NCBI GenBank assembly: GCA_018268735.1
Contig: JAFDWA010000005.1
Location: 1 to 19,063 of the forward strand
Source: Actinomycetota bacterium
Lineage (GTDB): Bacteria; Actinomycetota; Acidimicrobiia; Acidimicrobiales; Microtrichaceae
Length of the DNA: 19,063 bases
Direction: 5' to 3'
The translations under genes and the position numbers were made by a program. This document shows, in pieces, positions 7,271 through 16,173 of this stretch. Under the pieces are notes generated by a model. It was given only the letters and a program-made list of their open reading frames with translations. It had not been told where the DNA came from and did no database searches. How positions within the stretch are numbered: position 1 is the first letter of the stretch; every line of letters starts with the position of its first letter.

Positions 7271-8779
7271 TCAGACCAGGTGGTCGACGAATCGCTCGAG
7301 CTGGCGCAGGTTGCGGCACTCGAAGGTGCCATCGCAGTGCACGCCGTACTCGCCGACGATCGAGTCGCCGGTGTCCCAGTAGGCACGCGGCTCCGGGTTT
7401 AGCCAGTACACGTGGCGGGCCTTCTGGCGCATCTCCTTGACCATCCACGACTGCGAGGCGTGGTAGTTGTTGCGGGCGTCGCCGAGGATGATCACCGTGG
7501 TCTTCGGACCGATCTCCCGACCCCATCGGTTCCAGAACGCCTCGAACGCGTGGCCGTAGTCGGAGTGGCCATCGACCCAGACGACGTCGGCCTCGGTGTT
7601 GACCCGGTGGATCGCCTGGACGATGTCCTCCTCGCCCTCGAAGAAGCGGGTGACCTCGTCGATCCCGTCGATGAAGACGAAGCTGCGCACACGCGAGAAC
7701 TGGCTCGCGATGGCATGCACGAGGTGCAGCGTGAAGCGGGCGAACGCGGCGACGGAACCGGAGATGTCGGCGATGACGAAGATCTCCGGTTTCGCCGGCC
7801 GCGGGTACTTGAACTTCGGCTCTGCCGGGACGCCGCCGTAGCTGAGCGAGTGGCGCACGGTGCTGCGGAAGTCCAGCGCGCCCTTGCGTCCATGCCGCCG
7901 CTTGCGGGCGAGGCGCACGGCGAGGCGACGCGCAAGCGGTTGCAGCGCCTTTCGCAGTGCCACCATCTCCTCACGACTGGCGTGCATGAAGTCGATGTCC
8001 TCGGGAAGCGGCTTGCGCAGCGTCTTCGCCATCGCGTCCACGCCGCGGTCGGCGACCAGTCGGCGACGGATCTCCGCCTCGATCTCCTGCTTGAGCTGGT
8101 TGATCCGATGCTCGTACTCGTCGTTCTCGAGTCGCTCTTCGAGTGCGGTCAACGGCTCCGGCGCATCGGCACGTGACTGCTCCATGAGCCGTTCGAGCAT
8201 CCCCTCGAGATCGAGGTTCCGCATCGTCCGGTACAGGTAGTAGGTGCCGCCGACCGGACGGCCCGGCTCCATCCCCGCGTAGCGCTTCACCGCTTGGCGC
8301 GCCATCGCCCGCATCCGAGCCTGGTCGCCCTTCAGCAGTGCCTGGTACAGGGCTTCGGCCAGCTCCTCAGGCGTCAGACCATCGGCGTGCCCACCGGCGC
8401 CGTCGCCCTTGCCCGCACCTTCGGGCAGCTCGCCCACGAGATCCTCGTCGAGCTCGACGTCCGGGCCGGACGCGTCGCCGTCCTCACCGATCGAGTACTC
8501 GGTCCCCCGCAACGAGAAGTAGACCTCGAAGACGGTCTCGAACGCGCGCCAGTGGGCGTGGTTCTTCACCAGGGTCGCGGCGAGCGCGTACTTGAACGCG
8601 TTGCGATCGTCGAGCGGGATGTGGCGAACTGCCTCCATCGCGTCGAGGTTCTCGGTGAGGCTCACCGGCAAGCCGGCATTGCGCAGCTCGGCGATGAACC
8701 CGTTGAGGAGGTCGAGGAGGGCAGCGCCGGCCAGTTGGTCCTGGGAACCGCCGACTGCGACCTGCCCGTCGGTGCTCAC
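7271..8779 (-). CDS. CoxE-type von Willebrand factor A (VWA) domain protein
   Basis: The 502-residue cytoplasmic protein has a helical N-terminal region (about 18-91), an acidic linker (about 95-140) and a long helical, charged middle (about 140-300). A C-terminal VWA domain follows, with the MIDAS motif D338-I-S-G-S, a GHSDYGHA loop and GDARNN (D434), a layout typical of CoxE/COG3552 proteins. VWA proteins of this type act as substrate adaptors for MoxR-class AAA+ ATPases. In the CO dehydrogenase system the CoxD/CoxE pair is implicated in maturing the Mo/Cu site. The start GTG 8779-8777 shares the sequence GTGA with the stop of the upstream moxR gene, so the two are translationally coupled. 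No CO dehydrogenase structural gene is visible, so the client is unknown. Confidence 0.9.
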   Translation of the reverse strand: MSTDGQVAVGGSQDQLAGAALLDLLNGFIAELRNAGLPVSLTENLDAMEAVRHIPLDDRNAFKYALAATLVKNHAHWRAFETVFEVYFSLRGTEYSIGEDGDASGPDVELDEDLVGELPEGAGKGDGAGGHADGLTPEELAEALYQALLKGDQARMRAMARQAVKRYAGMEPGRPVGGTYYLYRTMRNLDLEGMLERLMEQSRADAPEPLTALEERLENDEYEHRINQLKQEIEAEIRRRLVADRGVDAMAKTLRKPLPEDIDFMHASREEMVALRKALQPLARRLAVRLARKRRHGRKGALDFRSTVRHSLSYGGVPAEPKFKYPRPAKPEIFVIADISGSVAAFARFTLHLVHAIASQFSRVRSFVFIDGIDEVTRFFEGEEDIVQAIHRVNTEADVVWVDGHSDYGHAFEAFWNRWGREIGPKTTVIILGDARNNYHASQSWMVKEMRQKARHVYWLNPEPRAYWDTGDSIVGEYGVHCDGTFECRNLRQLERFVDHLV

Positions 8780-9681
8780 CGCTTGAACGCCTGGGGTTCG
8801 GCAGCGATCTCCTTGACTGCCTTCGCGATGTCGGACTGGTACTTGAGCAGGATGTTCGCGGTGCCGACCGCTGTCTCGGCATCGACGTGCTCCTTGCCGA
8901 GCAGCACGAGCGTGCGGGCCCAGTCGATCGTCTCGGACACCGAGGGTGACTTCTTGAGCTCCAGTTGGCGGATCGAACGCACGATCCGGGCGATCTCGTC
9001 CGCGAGGGTGTCGGTGACGGCCGGGACCTTCGTGAGCACGATCTCCTTCTCGCGTTCCATGTCCGGGTAGTCGATGTGGAGGTACAGGCAGCGCCGCTTG
9101 AGCGCCTCGGACAGCTCACGGGTGTTGTTGGACGTGAGGAAGACCATCGGGATCTGACGCGCCGTGATGGTGCCCAGCTCGGGGATGGACACCTGGTAGT
9201 CGGAGAGGATCTCCAACAGCAGCGCCTCGGTCTCGACCTCGACCCGGTCGACCTCGTCGATCAGCAGCACGACTGGGTCTTCGGCGCGGATCGCTTCGAG
9301 CAGCGGCCGGGTCAGGAGGAAGTCATCGGAGAAGATGTCCTCCTCGATCTGGTCCCACCCGACCGCGTCGCCCTCTCCGCGGGACGCCTGGATGCGCAGG
9401 AGCTGCTTCTTGTAGTTCCACTCGTACAGCGCCTTGGACTCGTCGAGCCCCTCGTAGCACTGGAGGCGGATGAGCCGTGCACCGGTGATCTCGGCGACGG
9501 ACTTGGCGAGCTGGGTCTTGCCGGTCCCGGCAGGCCCCTCGACGAGGATCGGCTTCCCGAGCCGGTCCGCGAGGTACACGATGCCCGCGATGGACTCGTC
9601 GGAGAGGTAGTCGACCTTCTGGAGCCGATCCCGGACGTCGTCAACGCTGTCGAATCGGGGATCAGCGGTCTGAGTGCTCAT
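8776..9681 (-). CDS. MoxR-family AAA+ ATPase (CoxD-like)
   Basis: The 301-residue ATPase has Walker A GPAGTGKT (49-56), Walker B LLIDE (139-143), sensor 1 TSNN (183-186), arginine finger candidates R196/R197 (ALKRRCL) and a C-terminal helical lid with SVSETIDWAR (247-256). This is a minimal MoxR-type AAA+ protein expected to form a hexameric chaperone in the cytoplasm. It works with a VWA partner, here the next gene, which overlaps it by 4 bp. The pair resembles CoxD-CoxE. The ATG 9681-9679 start is supported by TAGTCT six bases upstream. A 16-bp inverted repeat lies just upstream in the shared intergenic region with the ABC-F gene and could bind a regulator. Confidence 0.93.
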   Translation of the reverse strand: MSTQTADPRFDSVDDVRDRLQKVDYLSDESIAGIVYLADRLGKPILVEGPAGTGKTQLAKSVAEITGARLIRLQCYEGLDESKALYEWNYKKQLLRIQASRGEGDAVGWDQIEEDIFSDDFLLTRPLLEAIRAEDPVVLLIDEVDRVEVETEALLLEILSDYQVSIPELGTITARQIPMVFLTSNNTRELSEALKRRCLYLHIDYPDMEREKEIVLTKVPAVTDTLADEIARIVRSIRQLELKKSPSVSETIDWARTLVLLGKEHVDAETAVGTANILLKYQSDIAKAVKEIAAEPQAFKR

Positions 9682-9687
9682 CGCGGC

Positions 9688-9693
9688 AGACTA
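9688..9693 (-). promoter_or_regulatory. Candidate -10 box of moxR/VWA operon (leaderless)
   Basis: TAGTCT (minus strand 9693-9688) is followed by six bases (GCCGCG) and the ATG of the moxR gene. A TTGACC at 9718-9713 lies 19 bp upstream of it, longer than the usual 17 bp, and is part of an inverted repeat. Confidence 0.55.
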
Positions 9694-9702
9694 CCGACGG
9701 CC

Positions 9703-9718
9703 TTGACCGCCCGGTCAA
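9703..9718. promoter_or_regulatory. Operator-like inverted repeat upstream of moxR
   Basis: TTGACCGCCCGGTCAA consists of perfect 7-bp arms around a 2-bp centre. It covers the -35-like hexamer of the moxR operon, so a dimeric repressor (TetR-like geometry) bound there would block that promoter. It is about 60 bp upstream of the ABC-F promoter. No candidate repressor gene adjoins it. Confidence 0.45.
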
Positions 9719-9777
9719 TCAGGTTCCGGGTGGCCCCGGGAGCCGCAATCCGTTCGGCGGCATCGCGCACCGGTCTC

Positions 9778-9783
9778 TACGAT
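9778..9783 (+). promoter_or_regulatory. Candidate -10 box of the ABC-F gene
   Basis: TACGAT is followed by eight bases (CGCCCGCC) and GTG 9792. No Shine-Dalgarno sequence is present. Confidence 0.5.
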
Positions 9784-9791
9784 CGCCCGCC

Positions 9792-11429
<1,638 letters not shown>

Positions 11430-11438
11430 GCACATCCC

Positions 11439-12065
11439 TCAACCCTTCGACAGGTCGCGCACGAACGTCCGGTCGATCCCATCATCGGGACCGTCCCATT
11501 CAGTGAAGCCGAGGTGCCGGTAGAACGCGATCGCGCGCTCGTTGGCGCGGCTGACCCCGAGGTGTACCCCCGGACTCCCGCGCTCTGCCAACTGCGTCGA
11601 GAGCCGGTCGATGAGCCGTCGGCCGAATCCTTGGCCCTGCGCCTCGGGGAGCAGGTCGATGTGGAGATGCGACGGGTACCGGCGCTCCAGGTCCGACCCG
11701 ATCCTCGACCCGGCCGTGTGGCTCCGGTCGTGGATCAGGTGGACGAGAAGTTCGTCGAGCGAGCCCTCGGGTGCAGAGCCGATCGGGTGCCGCTCGCATA
11801 CGCCAGGCCAGTAGACCTCTTCGGCAGCGGCACCGAACGCTGCGCTGTCGATCGCGCCGAGCACGTAGCCCACCGGGGTGTCGTCATCGAGCACAACGAC
11901 CGACGCCAGGTCAGGTTCCACCACCAGGTACGGCAGGCACCAGAGCGCGCCCATCAGAGAACCATCGAGGAGGTGCCCGGTCGCGTCATTGCCGGCATGG
12001 CCCGTGCGGAGGCACACGTCCATCAACGCCGCCTCGTCGCCCGGTCGGTAGGCCCGGATCTTCAC
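11439..12065 (-). CDS. GNAT-family N-acetyltransferase
   Basis: The 208-residue product uses acetyl-CoA to acetylate an unknown acceptor. The GNAT fold is recognisable from the acetyl-CoA pyrophosphate loop QGQGFG (143-148) in HLHIDLLPEAQGQGFGRRL, and from the C-terminal HLGVSRANERAIAFYRHLGF (168-187). The run YPSHLHIDLLP and the HLGV-N-A-FY-LGF pattern resemble the acetyltransferase-like group often annotated near O-GlcNAcase C-terminal domains. The start is GTG 12065-12063, sharing GTGA with the stop of the upstream kinase gene. The frame is open further to 12371, but that extension lies inside the kinase gene and has no homology. It is the last gene of the proA-led run. Confidence 0.88.
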   Translation of the reverse strand: MKIRAYRPGDEAALMDVCLRTGHAGNDATGHLLDGSLMGALWCLPYLVVEPDLASVVVLDDDTPVGYVLGAIDSAAFGAAAEEVYWPGVCERHPIGSAPEGSLDELLVHLIHDRSHTAGSRIGSDLERRYPSHLHIDLLPEAQGQGFGRRLIDRLSTQLAERGSPGVHLGVSRANERAIAFYRHLGFTEWDGPDDGIDRTFVRDLSKG

Positions 12066-12595
12066 CGGTTGAGCCCGCTCAGGAACACGTCCACCTCGTC
12101 GTCGGAGCGAAGGCGCACCCAGCGCGCTTCGGAGGGAACTCGTTCGACCATCGCCGCGGTGTAGCTGCGTCGGTACTCGGGATGCTTCTTCCACGACCAG
12201 AGCACGACGTTGCGCTCGGGATCTGCACTGAACAGGTTCGACCACGTCTCGCTGTTGCCGTTCCACAGCTCCTCGCCACGTGTCACCCGCTCGAGGGTCC
12301 GTCGCAGGACCCGGCTGGTCGCCCGGATCCGGGAGGGATCGAGCCAGATGACGGTGTCCGCTCGACCCCACACGAGGTCACGGACCTGCCGATAGTTCCC
12401 GTCGACGACCCAGCCGTCACCAGCGACGATCTCCCCGACGCCAGCACGGAACTGCTCCAACGGCAGCGGGGTCCAACCGGGTTGGTGGAACAACGAGTCG
12501 AGCTCCACGAACGGGACGTCCAGCAGCGAGGCAACCAGCCGACCCGTCGTCGACTTGCCCGCGCCGGGGACGCCGACCATCGACACCCGCTGCAT
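12062..12595 (-). CDS. P-loop kinase of the adenylate-kinase / FlaR (topology modulation) type
   Basis: The 177-residue protein has Walker A GVPGAGKST (8-16) and the LDSLFHQPGW (32-41) and GWVVDGNYRQVRD (61-73) blocks. It also has an IWLDPSR strand (83-89). These blocks are typical of the small adenylate-kinase-like family annotated as FlaR or topology modulation protein. Members are predicted nucleotide or small-molecule kinases, but the substrate is unknown. AGAGGA at 12606-12601, five bases upstream, supports ATG 12595. It follows the penicillin-recognising lipoprotein gene by 18 bp and overlaps the GNAT gene by 4 bp (GTGA), so kinase and acetyltransferase are co-translated. Confidence 0.85.
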   Translation of the reverse strand: MQRVSMVGVPGAGKSTTGRLVASLLDVPFVELDSLFHQPGWTPLPLEQFRAGVGEIVAGDGWVVDGNYRQVRDLVWGRADTVIWLDPSRIRATSRVLRRTLERVTRGEELWNGNSETWSNLFSADPERNVVLWSWKKHPEYRRSYTAAMVERVPSEARWVRLRSDDEVDVFLSGLNR

Positions 12596-12600
12596 CTGGA

Positions 12601-12606
12601 TCCTCT
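12601..12606 (-). promoter_or_regulatory. Shine-Dalgarno sequence of the P-loop kinase gene
   Basis: AGAGGA (minus strand 12606-12601) lies five bases before ATG 12595 and decides this start within the operon. Confidence 0.5.
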
Positions 12607-12613
12607 GGCCTGC

Positions 12614-13465
12614 TCAGCTCGTGAGCGAGCCGGCGACGGCGGACGCCACGGTCTCCACCATCGGGATGCCCTGCTCCATCGATCCCCACCCGTCGGAGAG
12701 GACCGCGATCGCGTACCCGCCGCCACCCGGATCGGCGACGTAGCCGACCGAGTTGACCCTCCACCCGCAACACGCCGAGTCGGCGAAGCCGTTCTTGTGG
12801 CCCACCTCCCAGCCGGCGGGCACACCGGCACGGACACCCCAGCGCTGGTCGGCACGGATGCCACGCAGGTACAACCACGCCAGCCCGCGGTTGGCACGAT
12901 CGAGCGGTACGCCTCCCTGCATCAGGCGCTCCACGAACCAGGCCTGGTCCTGGGCGGTCGTCGACGTCAACCCCCAGAGCGGTTCGGTCACGTCGGTGGC
13001 GGCGAGCCCCAACCGCGCACCGTAGGAGGCCATGGCCCGCGCCCCTCCGAGACTCCCCCACAGCGACGTGGTCGCAGCGTTGTCCGACGCGGTGATCATC
13101 GGCAGCACCCGGTTCATCTCCGAGCGCGTCAGACCCCGCCGCTGATCCTGTGCCCGCAGCATGGTCGCCGCCATGACCTCGATCTTGACGACCGACGCTG
13201 TGGTCACGCGCTGACCCTGACGGAGGTGGTACCAGCAGCCGGTCCGGTCGTCGTAGACGGCGGCGGTCACGTGGTGCCCCGTCGCGCCGTAGGCGTCGAT
13301 CTGCTGTTGGAACGCGGCCGTGAACGGGTCCGGACGACACGCGCCGGATGGCGGGTCCACTGGAGGTGCCGGTGGGTCGCAAGCGACGGCGAAGAGCACG
13401 ACGCTGGCCATCGCCACGAGGGCGAGGAGCCGGCGACGGGGCCGAACCACGCGTGGAGCGGCCAC
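12614..13465 (-). CDS. Class A beta-lactamase-related serine hydrolase, lipoprotein
   Basis: The 283-residue protein starts at GTG 13465-13463, two bases after the proA stop. Residues 1-28 are a signal peptide (RPRRRLLALVAMASVVLFAVA) ending at C29, a likely lipidation site, followed by a Pro-rich linker. The penicillin-recognising fold is shown by S91-V-V-K94 (SxxK), S127-D128-N129 (SDN) and K224-N225-G226, where KTG/KSG is usual. A possible counterpart of the class A Glu166 is E161 in TEPLWG, but the omega loop appears short and lacks the E-x-x-x-N pattern. It may therefore be a D,D-peptidase-like or other serine hydrolase and not an efficient beta-lactamase. It should act outside the membrane. 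Placement directly after proA suggests co-transcription. Confidence 0.85.
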   Translation of the reverse strand: MAAPRVVRPRRRLLALVAMASVVLFAVACDPPAPPVDPPSGACRPDPFTAAFQQQIDAYGATGHHVTAAVYDDRTGCWYHLRQGQRVTTASVVKIEVMAATMLRAQDQRRGLTRSEMNRVLPMITASDNAATTSLWGSLGGARAMASYGARLGLAATDVTEPLWGLTSTTAQDQAWFVERLMQGGVPLDRANRGLAWLYLRGIRADQRWGVRAGVPAGWEVGHKNGFADSACCGWRVNSVGYVADPGGGGYAIAVLSDGWGSMEQGIPMVETVASAVAGSLTS

Positions 13466-13467
13466 CT

Positions 13468-14715
13468 TCAGCCCCGGACCTGTCCCTCGCCGCGCACGAC
13501 GTACTTCGCGGAGGTGAGCTGTCGGAGCCCCATCGGCCCTCGGGCATGCAGCTTCTGGGTGGAGATGCCGATCTCGGCACCGAAGCCGAACTCCTCGCCG
13601 TCCACGAACCGGGTCGACGCGTTCAACAGCACCGCTGCGGCGTCGACCTCGTTGAGGAACCGCTCCGCCGCGTGCACGTCGGAGGTGATGATCGCCTCGG
13701 AGTGTCCGGTCGAGTGGTCGTTCACGTGGGCGATCGCCTCGTCGAGGGTGTCGACGACCTTCACCGACATCTTCAGGTCGAGGTACTCCCGGGAGTAGTC
13801 CGCGTCGGTCGCCTCGCCCATCCGAGGGACGAGCGATCGTGCACGTGCGTCACCGACGAGCTCGACGCCCGCCAGCGACCGGTCGATCCGCGACAGGAAC
13901 TCAGCGGCGACCCGGGAGTGGACCACGAGGGACTCCGTGGAGTTGCAGACCGACGGTCGCTGGGTCTTGGCGTTGACGAGCACCGTCTCGGCCATGTCGA
14001 GGTCGGCCGCCTCGTCGACGTACACGTGGCAGTTGCCGTCACCGTCGATGACGAACGGAACCGTTGCATGCTCCTTGATCGAGGCGATGAGCGACGCGCC
14101 ACCACGTGGGATGAGGCAGTCGACGAACCGCTCCTGCTGCATGAACGTCACCGCCGCTTCGCGGGTGGTGTCGTCGACGACGATCACGGAGTCTTCCGGA
14201 AGGCCGGCCTTCGCGACTGCTTCCCGGAGGACCTCAGCGATCGCGAGGTTGGAGTGGATCGCGCTCGACGAGCCCCGCAGGAACGCCGCGTTGCCGGACT
14301 TGAGGCAGAGCCCCGCGGCGTCGGAGGTCACGTTCGGCCGGCTCTCGTAGATGATCGCGACGACGCCGAGCGGAACCCGCACCCTGCTGATCCGCAGTCC
14401 GTTGGGACGGACCCAGCCATCGAGCACCTCCCCGACCGGGTCGGTAAGCGCGGCGACCTGCCGCAGTCCTGATGCCATGCCTGCGATCCGGGCATCGGTG
14501 AGTCGCAGTCGGTCGACGAGCCCGGCGGCGATGCCAGCACCTTCGGCACCGGCGACGTCGAGAGCGTTCGCGGCGAGGATGTCGGCGGTGCGGGTCTCGA
14601 GCAGCCCGGCTGCGGTGCGCAGCGCCTCGTCCTTGCGCTCGGTGGAGGCGGTCGCAAGCTCTCGGGACGCGACCTTGGCACGGCGGGCCAGCTCGGGGAT
14701 CGGAGTGACGGGCAT
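13468..14715 (-). CDS. proA: Glutamate-5-semialdehyde dehydrogenase (gamma-glutamyl phosphate reductase)
   Basis: ProA reduces gamma-glutamyl phosphate with NADPH to glutamate 5-semialdehyde, the second step of proline synthesis in the cytoplasm. The 415-residue protein has typical length and the family landmarks VPLGVVAIIYESRPNVT (114-130), LKSGNAAFLRG (138-148), IPRGGASLI (202-210) and the catalytic cysteine C257 in QRPSVCNSTES. EIGISTQKLHARGPMGL lies near the C-terminus. The position after C-N is serine where alanine is more common, an innocuous change. ATG 14715-14713 is supported by TAGCCT six bases upstream. It leads a minus-strand run with the serine hydrolase, kinase and GNAT genes. 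The usual neighbours proB/obg would lie upstream, but here a divergent AAA+ operon is found instead. Confidence 0.97.
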   Translation of the reverse strand: MPVTPIPELARRAKVASRELATASTERKDEALRTAAGLLETRTADILAANALDVAGAEGAGIAAGLVDRLRLTDARIAGMASGLRQVAALTDPVGEVLDGWVRPNGLRISRVRVPLGVVAIIYESRPNVTSDAAGLCLKSGNAAFLRGSSSAIHSNLAIAEVLREAVAKAGLPEDSVIVVDDTTREAAVTFMQQERFVDCLIPRGGASLIASIKEHATVPFVIDGDGNCHVYVDEAADLDMAETVLVNAKTQRPSVCNSTESLVVHSRVAAEFLSRIDRSLAGVELVGDARARSLVPRMGEATDADYSREYLDLKMSVKVVDTLDEAIAHVNDHSTGHSEAIITSDVHAAERFLNEVDAAAVLLNASTRFVDGEEFGFGAEIGISTQKLHARGPMGLRQLTSAKYVVRGEGQVRG

Positions 14716-14721
14716 GGTGGA

Positions 14722-14727
14722 AGGCTA
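14722..14727 (-). promoter_or_regulatory. Candidate -10 box of proA (leaderless)
   Basis: TAGCCT (minus strand 14727-14722) is followed by six bases (TCCACC) and the ATG of proA. It is one arm of the inverted repeat at 14722-14737. Confidence 0.6.
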
Positions 14728-14731
14728 CCGA

Positions 14732-14737
14732 TAGCCT
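14732..14737 (+). promoter_or_regulatory. Candidate -10 box of the AAA+/SBP/VWA operon
   Basis: TAGCCT is followed by eight bases (CCAACGCC) and GTG 14746. No Shine-Dalgarno sequence is visible. Confidence 0.5.
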
Positions 14738-14745
14738 CCAACGCC

Positions 14746-16173
14746 GTGGGATCCGGACCGCTCGACGTGGTGGTGGGCGCGTTCGTCGACGACGTCGGCG
14801 CCGCACTCGGGGAGGCCACCGCCGGGCTCACCGACGTCGATCGGGCGACCTTCGAGGTCGACGTGACCGTCGAGGCATTCAACCTCGCCACGGCGATGAT
14901 CGACGCCGACGAGCGCCACACCGACGAGGAGCTCAACGCGTTGATCGACGCGTTCGGCACGCGGATGGCCGACTCGCAGCTGAACCTGGCGACGCCCGAG
15001 ACGCTACGCGGCGGCAGCCTCGTGGCAGGTCACCGTCGCTGGCTGGAGGTCGACTCGGAGCTGTTCGGCCTGCTCCTCGACGCGGACCGTCGCAACGGAA
15101 CCCTCCTGGCAGACCGCTACTACGAGCGGGCACTCGACGTCGCCCACGTCGTCGCGAGCCTGGACGTGATCCCCGCACGTGCGGAGCTGGAGGCGATCTC
15201 GGCGTTGCGCTCCCGCCTCCTCGACGGTCTCCGCAGCCGCGACACCTCGCGACCGGCCCGGGCGACCCCGCCCGAGTCCGCCCTGGCCGGAGCGGAGCAA
15301 CCGCCCGATCCGCCGCCCCGCTCGTTGGAGGACCTGCTCGCCGAGCTCGACGAGCTGATCGGTCTCGAGGGAGTGAAGGCGCGAGTGCACCTCGTTGCGG
15401 ACTTCCTCCGGGTCCAGCAGCTGCGAGCTGAGCGCGACCTACCGACCGTCGAGACCTCGCATCACCTCGTGTTCACCGGCAACCCAGGGACCGGCAAGAC
15501 GACCGTCGCTCGCCTGCTCGCGCAGATCTACCGGACCCTCGGGGTGGTGGCCCGTGGCCAGCTCGTCGAGACCGACCGGTCCGGTCTGGTCGCGGGGTTC
15601 GTCGGTCAGACCGCTCCGCTGGTCACGAAGCGCTTCGACGAGGCTGACCAGGGGATGCTGTTCATCGACGAGGCGTACGCCCTCGTCCGGGGCGGTGAGA
15701 ACGACTTCGGTCGTGAGGCGATCGATCAGATCGTGAAGCTCATGGAGGATCGGCGGGACCGCGTGGTGCTCGTCGTCGCCGGCTATCCCGACGAGATGGA
15801 AGACCTCCTGGCGGCGAACCCCGGCCTGCGTTCACGGTTCCCGACCGTCATCCACTTCCCCGACTACACCACCGACGACCTCGTCCGGATTGTCGACTCG
15901 ATCGGTGACCGCCAGCGCTATCGCCTGACCGACGACGCCAGGGCGAAGCTCCGTCAGGTCCTCGACGCGACCCCACGTGGCCACGGGTTCGGCAATGCCC
16001 GCCTGGCACGCAACCTGTTCGAAGCTGCGATCAACGCCCACGCGAGTCGGATCATGAAGCTGCAGGACCCGCCAACCGACGACGACCTCACGACGCTCCT
16101 CCCCGGCGACCTCCCCGACGAAGCCGACTCCAGCGATGCACCCGCCGACGCGGGCGATGGGGTGACACCGTGA
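14746..16173 (+). CDS. CbxX/EccA-type AAA+ ATPase with TerB-like N-terminal region
   Basis: The 475-residue cytoplasmic protein has two parts. The helical N-terminus (about 10-165) includes FNLATAMIDADERHTDEELNAL (45-66), whose acidic D-x-D-x(4)-D-E-E-L run resembles TerB-family domains; this assignment is tentative. A Pro-rich linker (about 168-192) leads to a CbxX/CfqX-like AAA+ domain. It has LDELIGLEGVKARV (201-214), Walker A GNPGTGKT (245-252), Walker B MLFIDEA (304-310), GYPDEM (346-351), arginine finger region LRSRF (361-365) and sensor 2 GNAR (416-419). The acidic tail ends in overlap with the next gene (GTGA). This ATPase class remodels Rubisco complexes (CbbX) or serves type VII secretion (EccA). 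Neither set of partners is present, so its client is probably encoded in this operon. The start is GTG 14746, eight bases after TAGCCT. Confidence 0.88.
   Translation: MGSGPLDVVVGAFVDDVGAALGEATAGLTDVDRATFEVDVTVEAFNLATAMIDADERHTDEELNALIDAFGTRMADSQLNLATPETLRGGSLVAGHRRWLEVDSELFGLLLDADRRNGTLLADRYYERALDVAHVVASLDVIPARAELEAISALRSRLLDGLRSRDTSRPARATPPESALAGAEQPPDPPPRSLEDLLAELDELIGLEGVKARVHLVADFLRVQQLRAERDLPTVETSHHLVFTGNPGTGKTTVARLLAQIYRTLGVVARGQLVETDRSGLVAGFVGQTAPLVTKRFDEADQGMLFIDEAYALVRGGENDFGREAIDQIVKLMEDRRDRVVLVVAGYPDEMEDLLAANPGLRSRFPTVIHFPDYTTDDLVRIVDSIGDRQRYRLTDDARAKLRQVLDATPRGHGFGNARLARNLFEAAINAHASRIMKLQDPPTDDDLTTLLPGDLPDEADSSDAPADAGDGVTP

Larger units (their letters stand above)
14722..14737. 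repeat. Inverted repeat formed by two divergent -10 boxes
   Basis: AGGCTACCGATAGCCT has perfect 6-bp arms around CCGA. Each arm, read outward, is TAGCCT: six bases before the proA ATG on one strand and eight bases before the GTG of the AAA+ gene on the other. Polymerase could probably occupy only one promoter at a time. Confidence 0.6.

Noticed and set aside
12066..12371. Upstream extension of the GNAT frame
   Set aside because: It lies within the kinase gene in another frame; the GNAT fold begins at the GTG overlapping the kinase stop.
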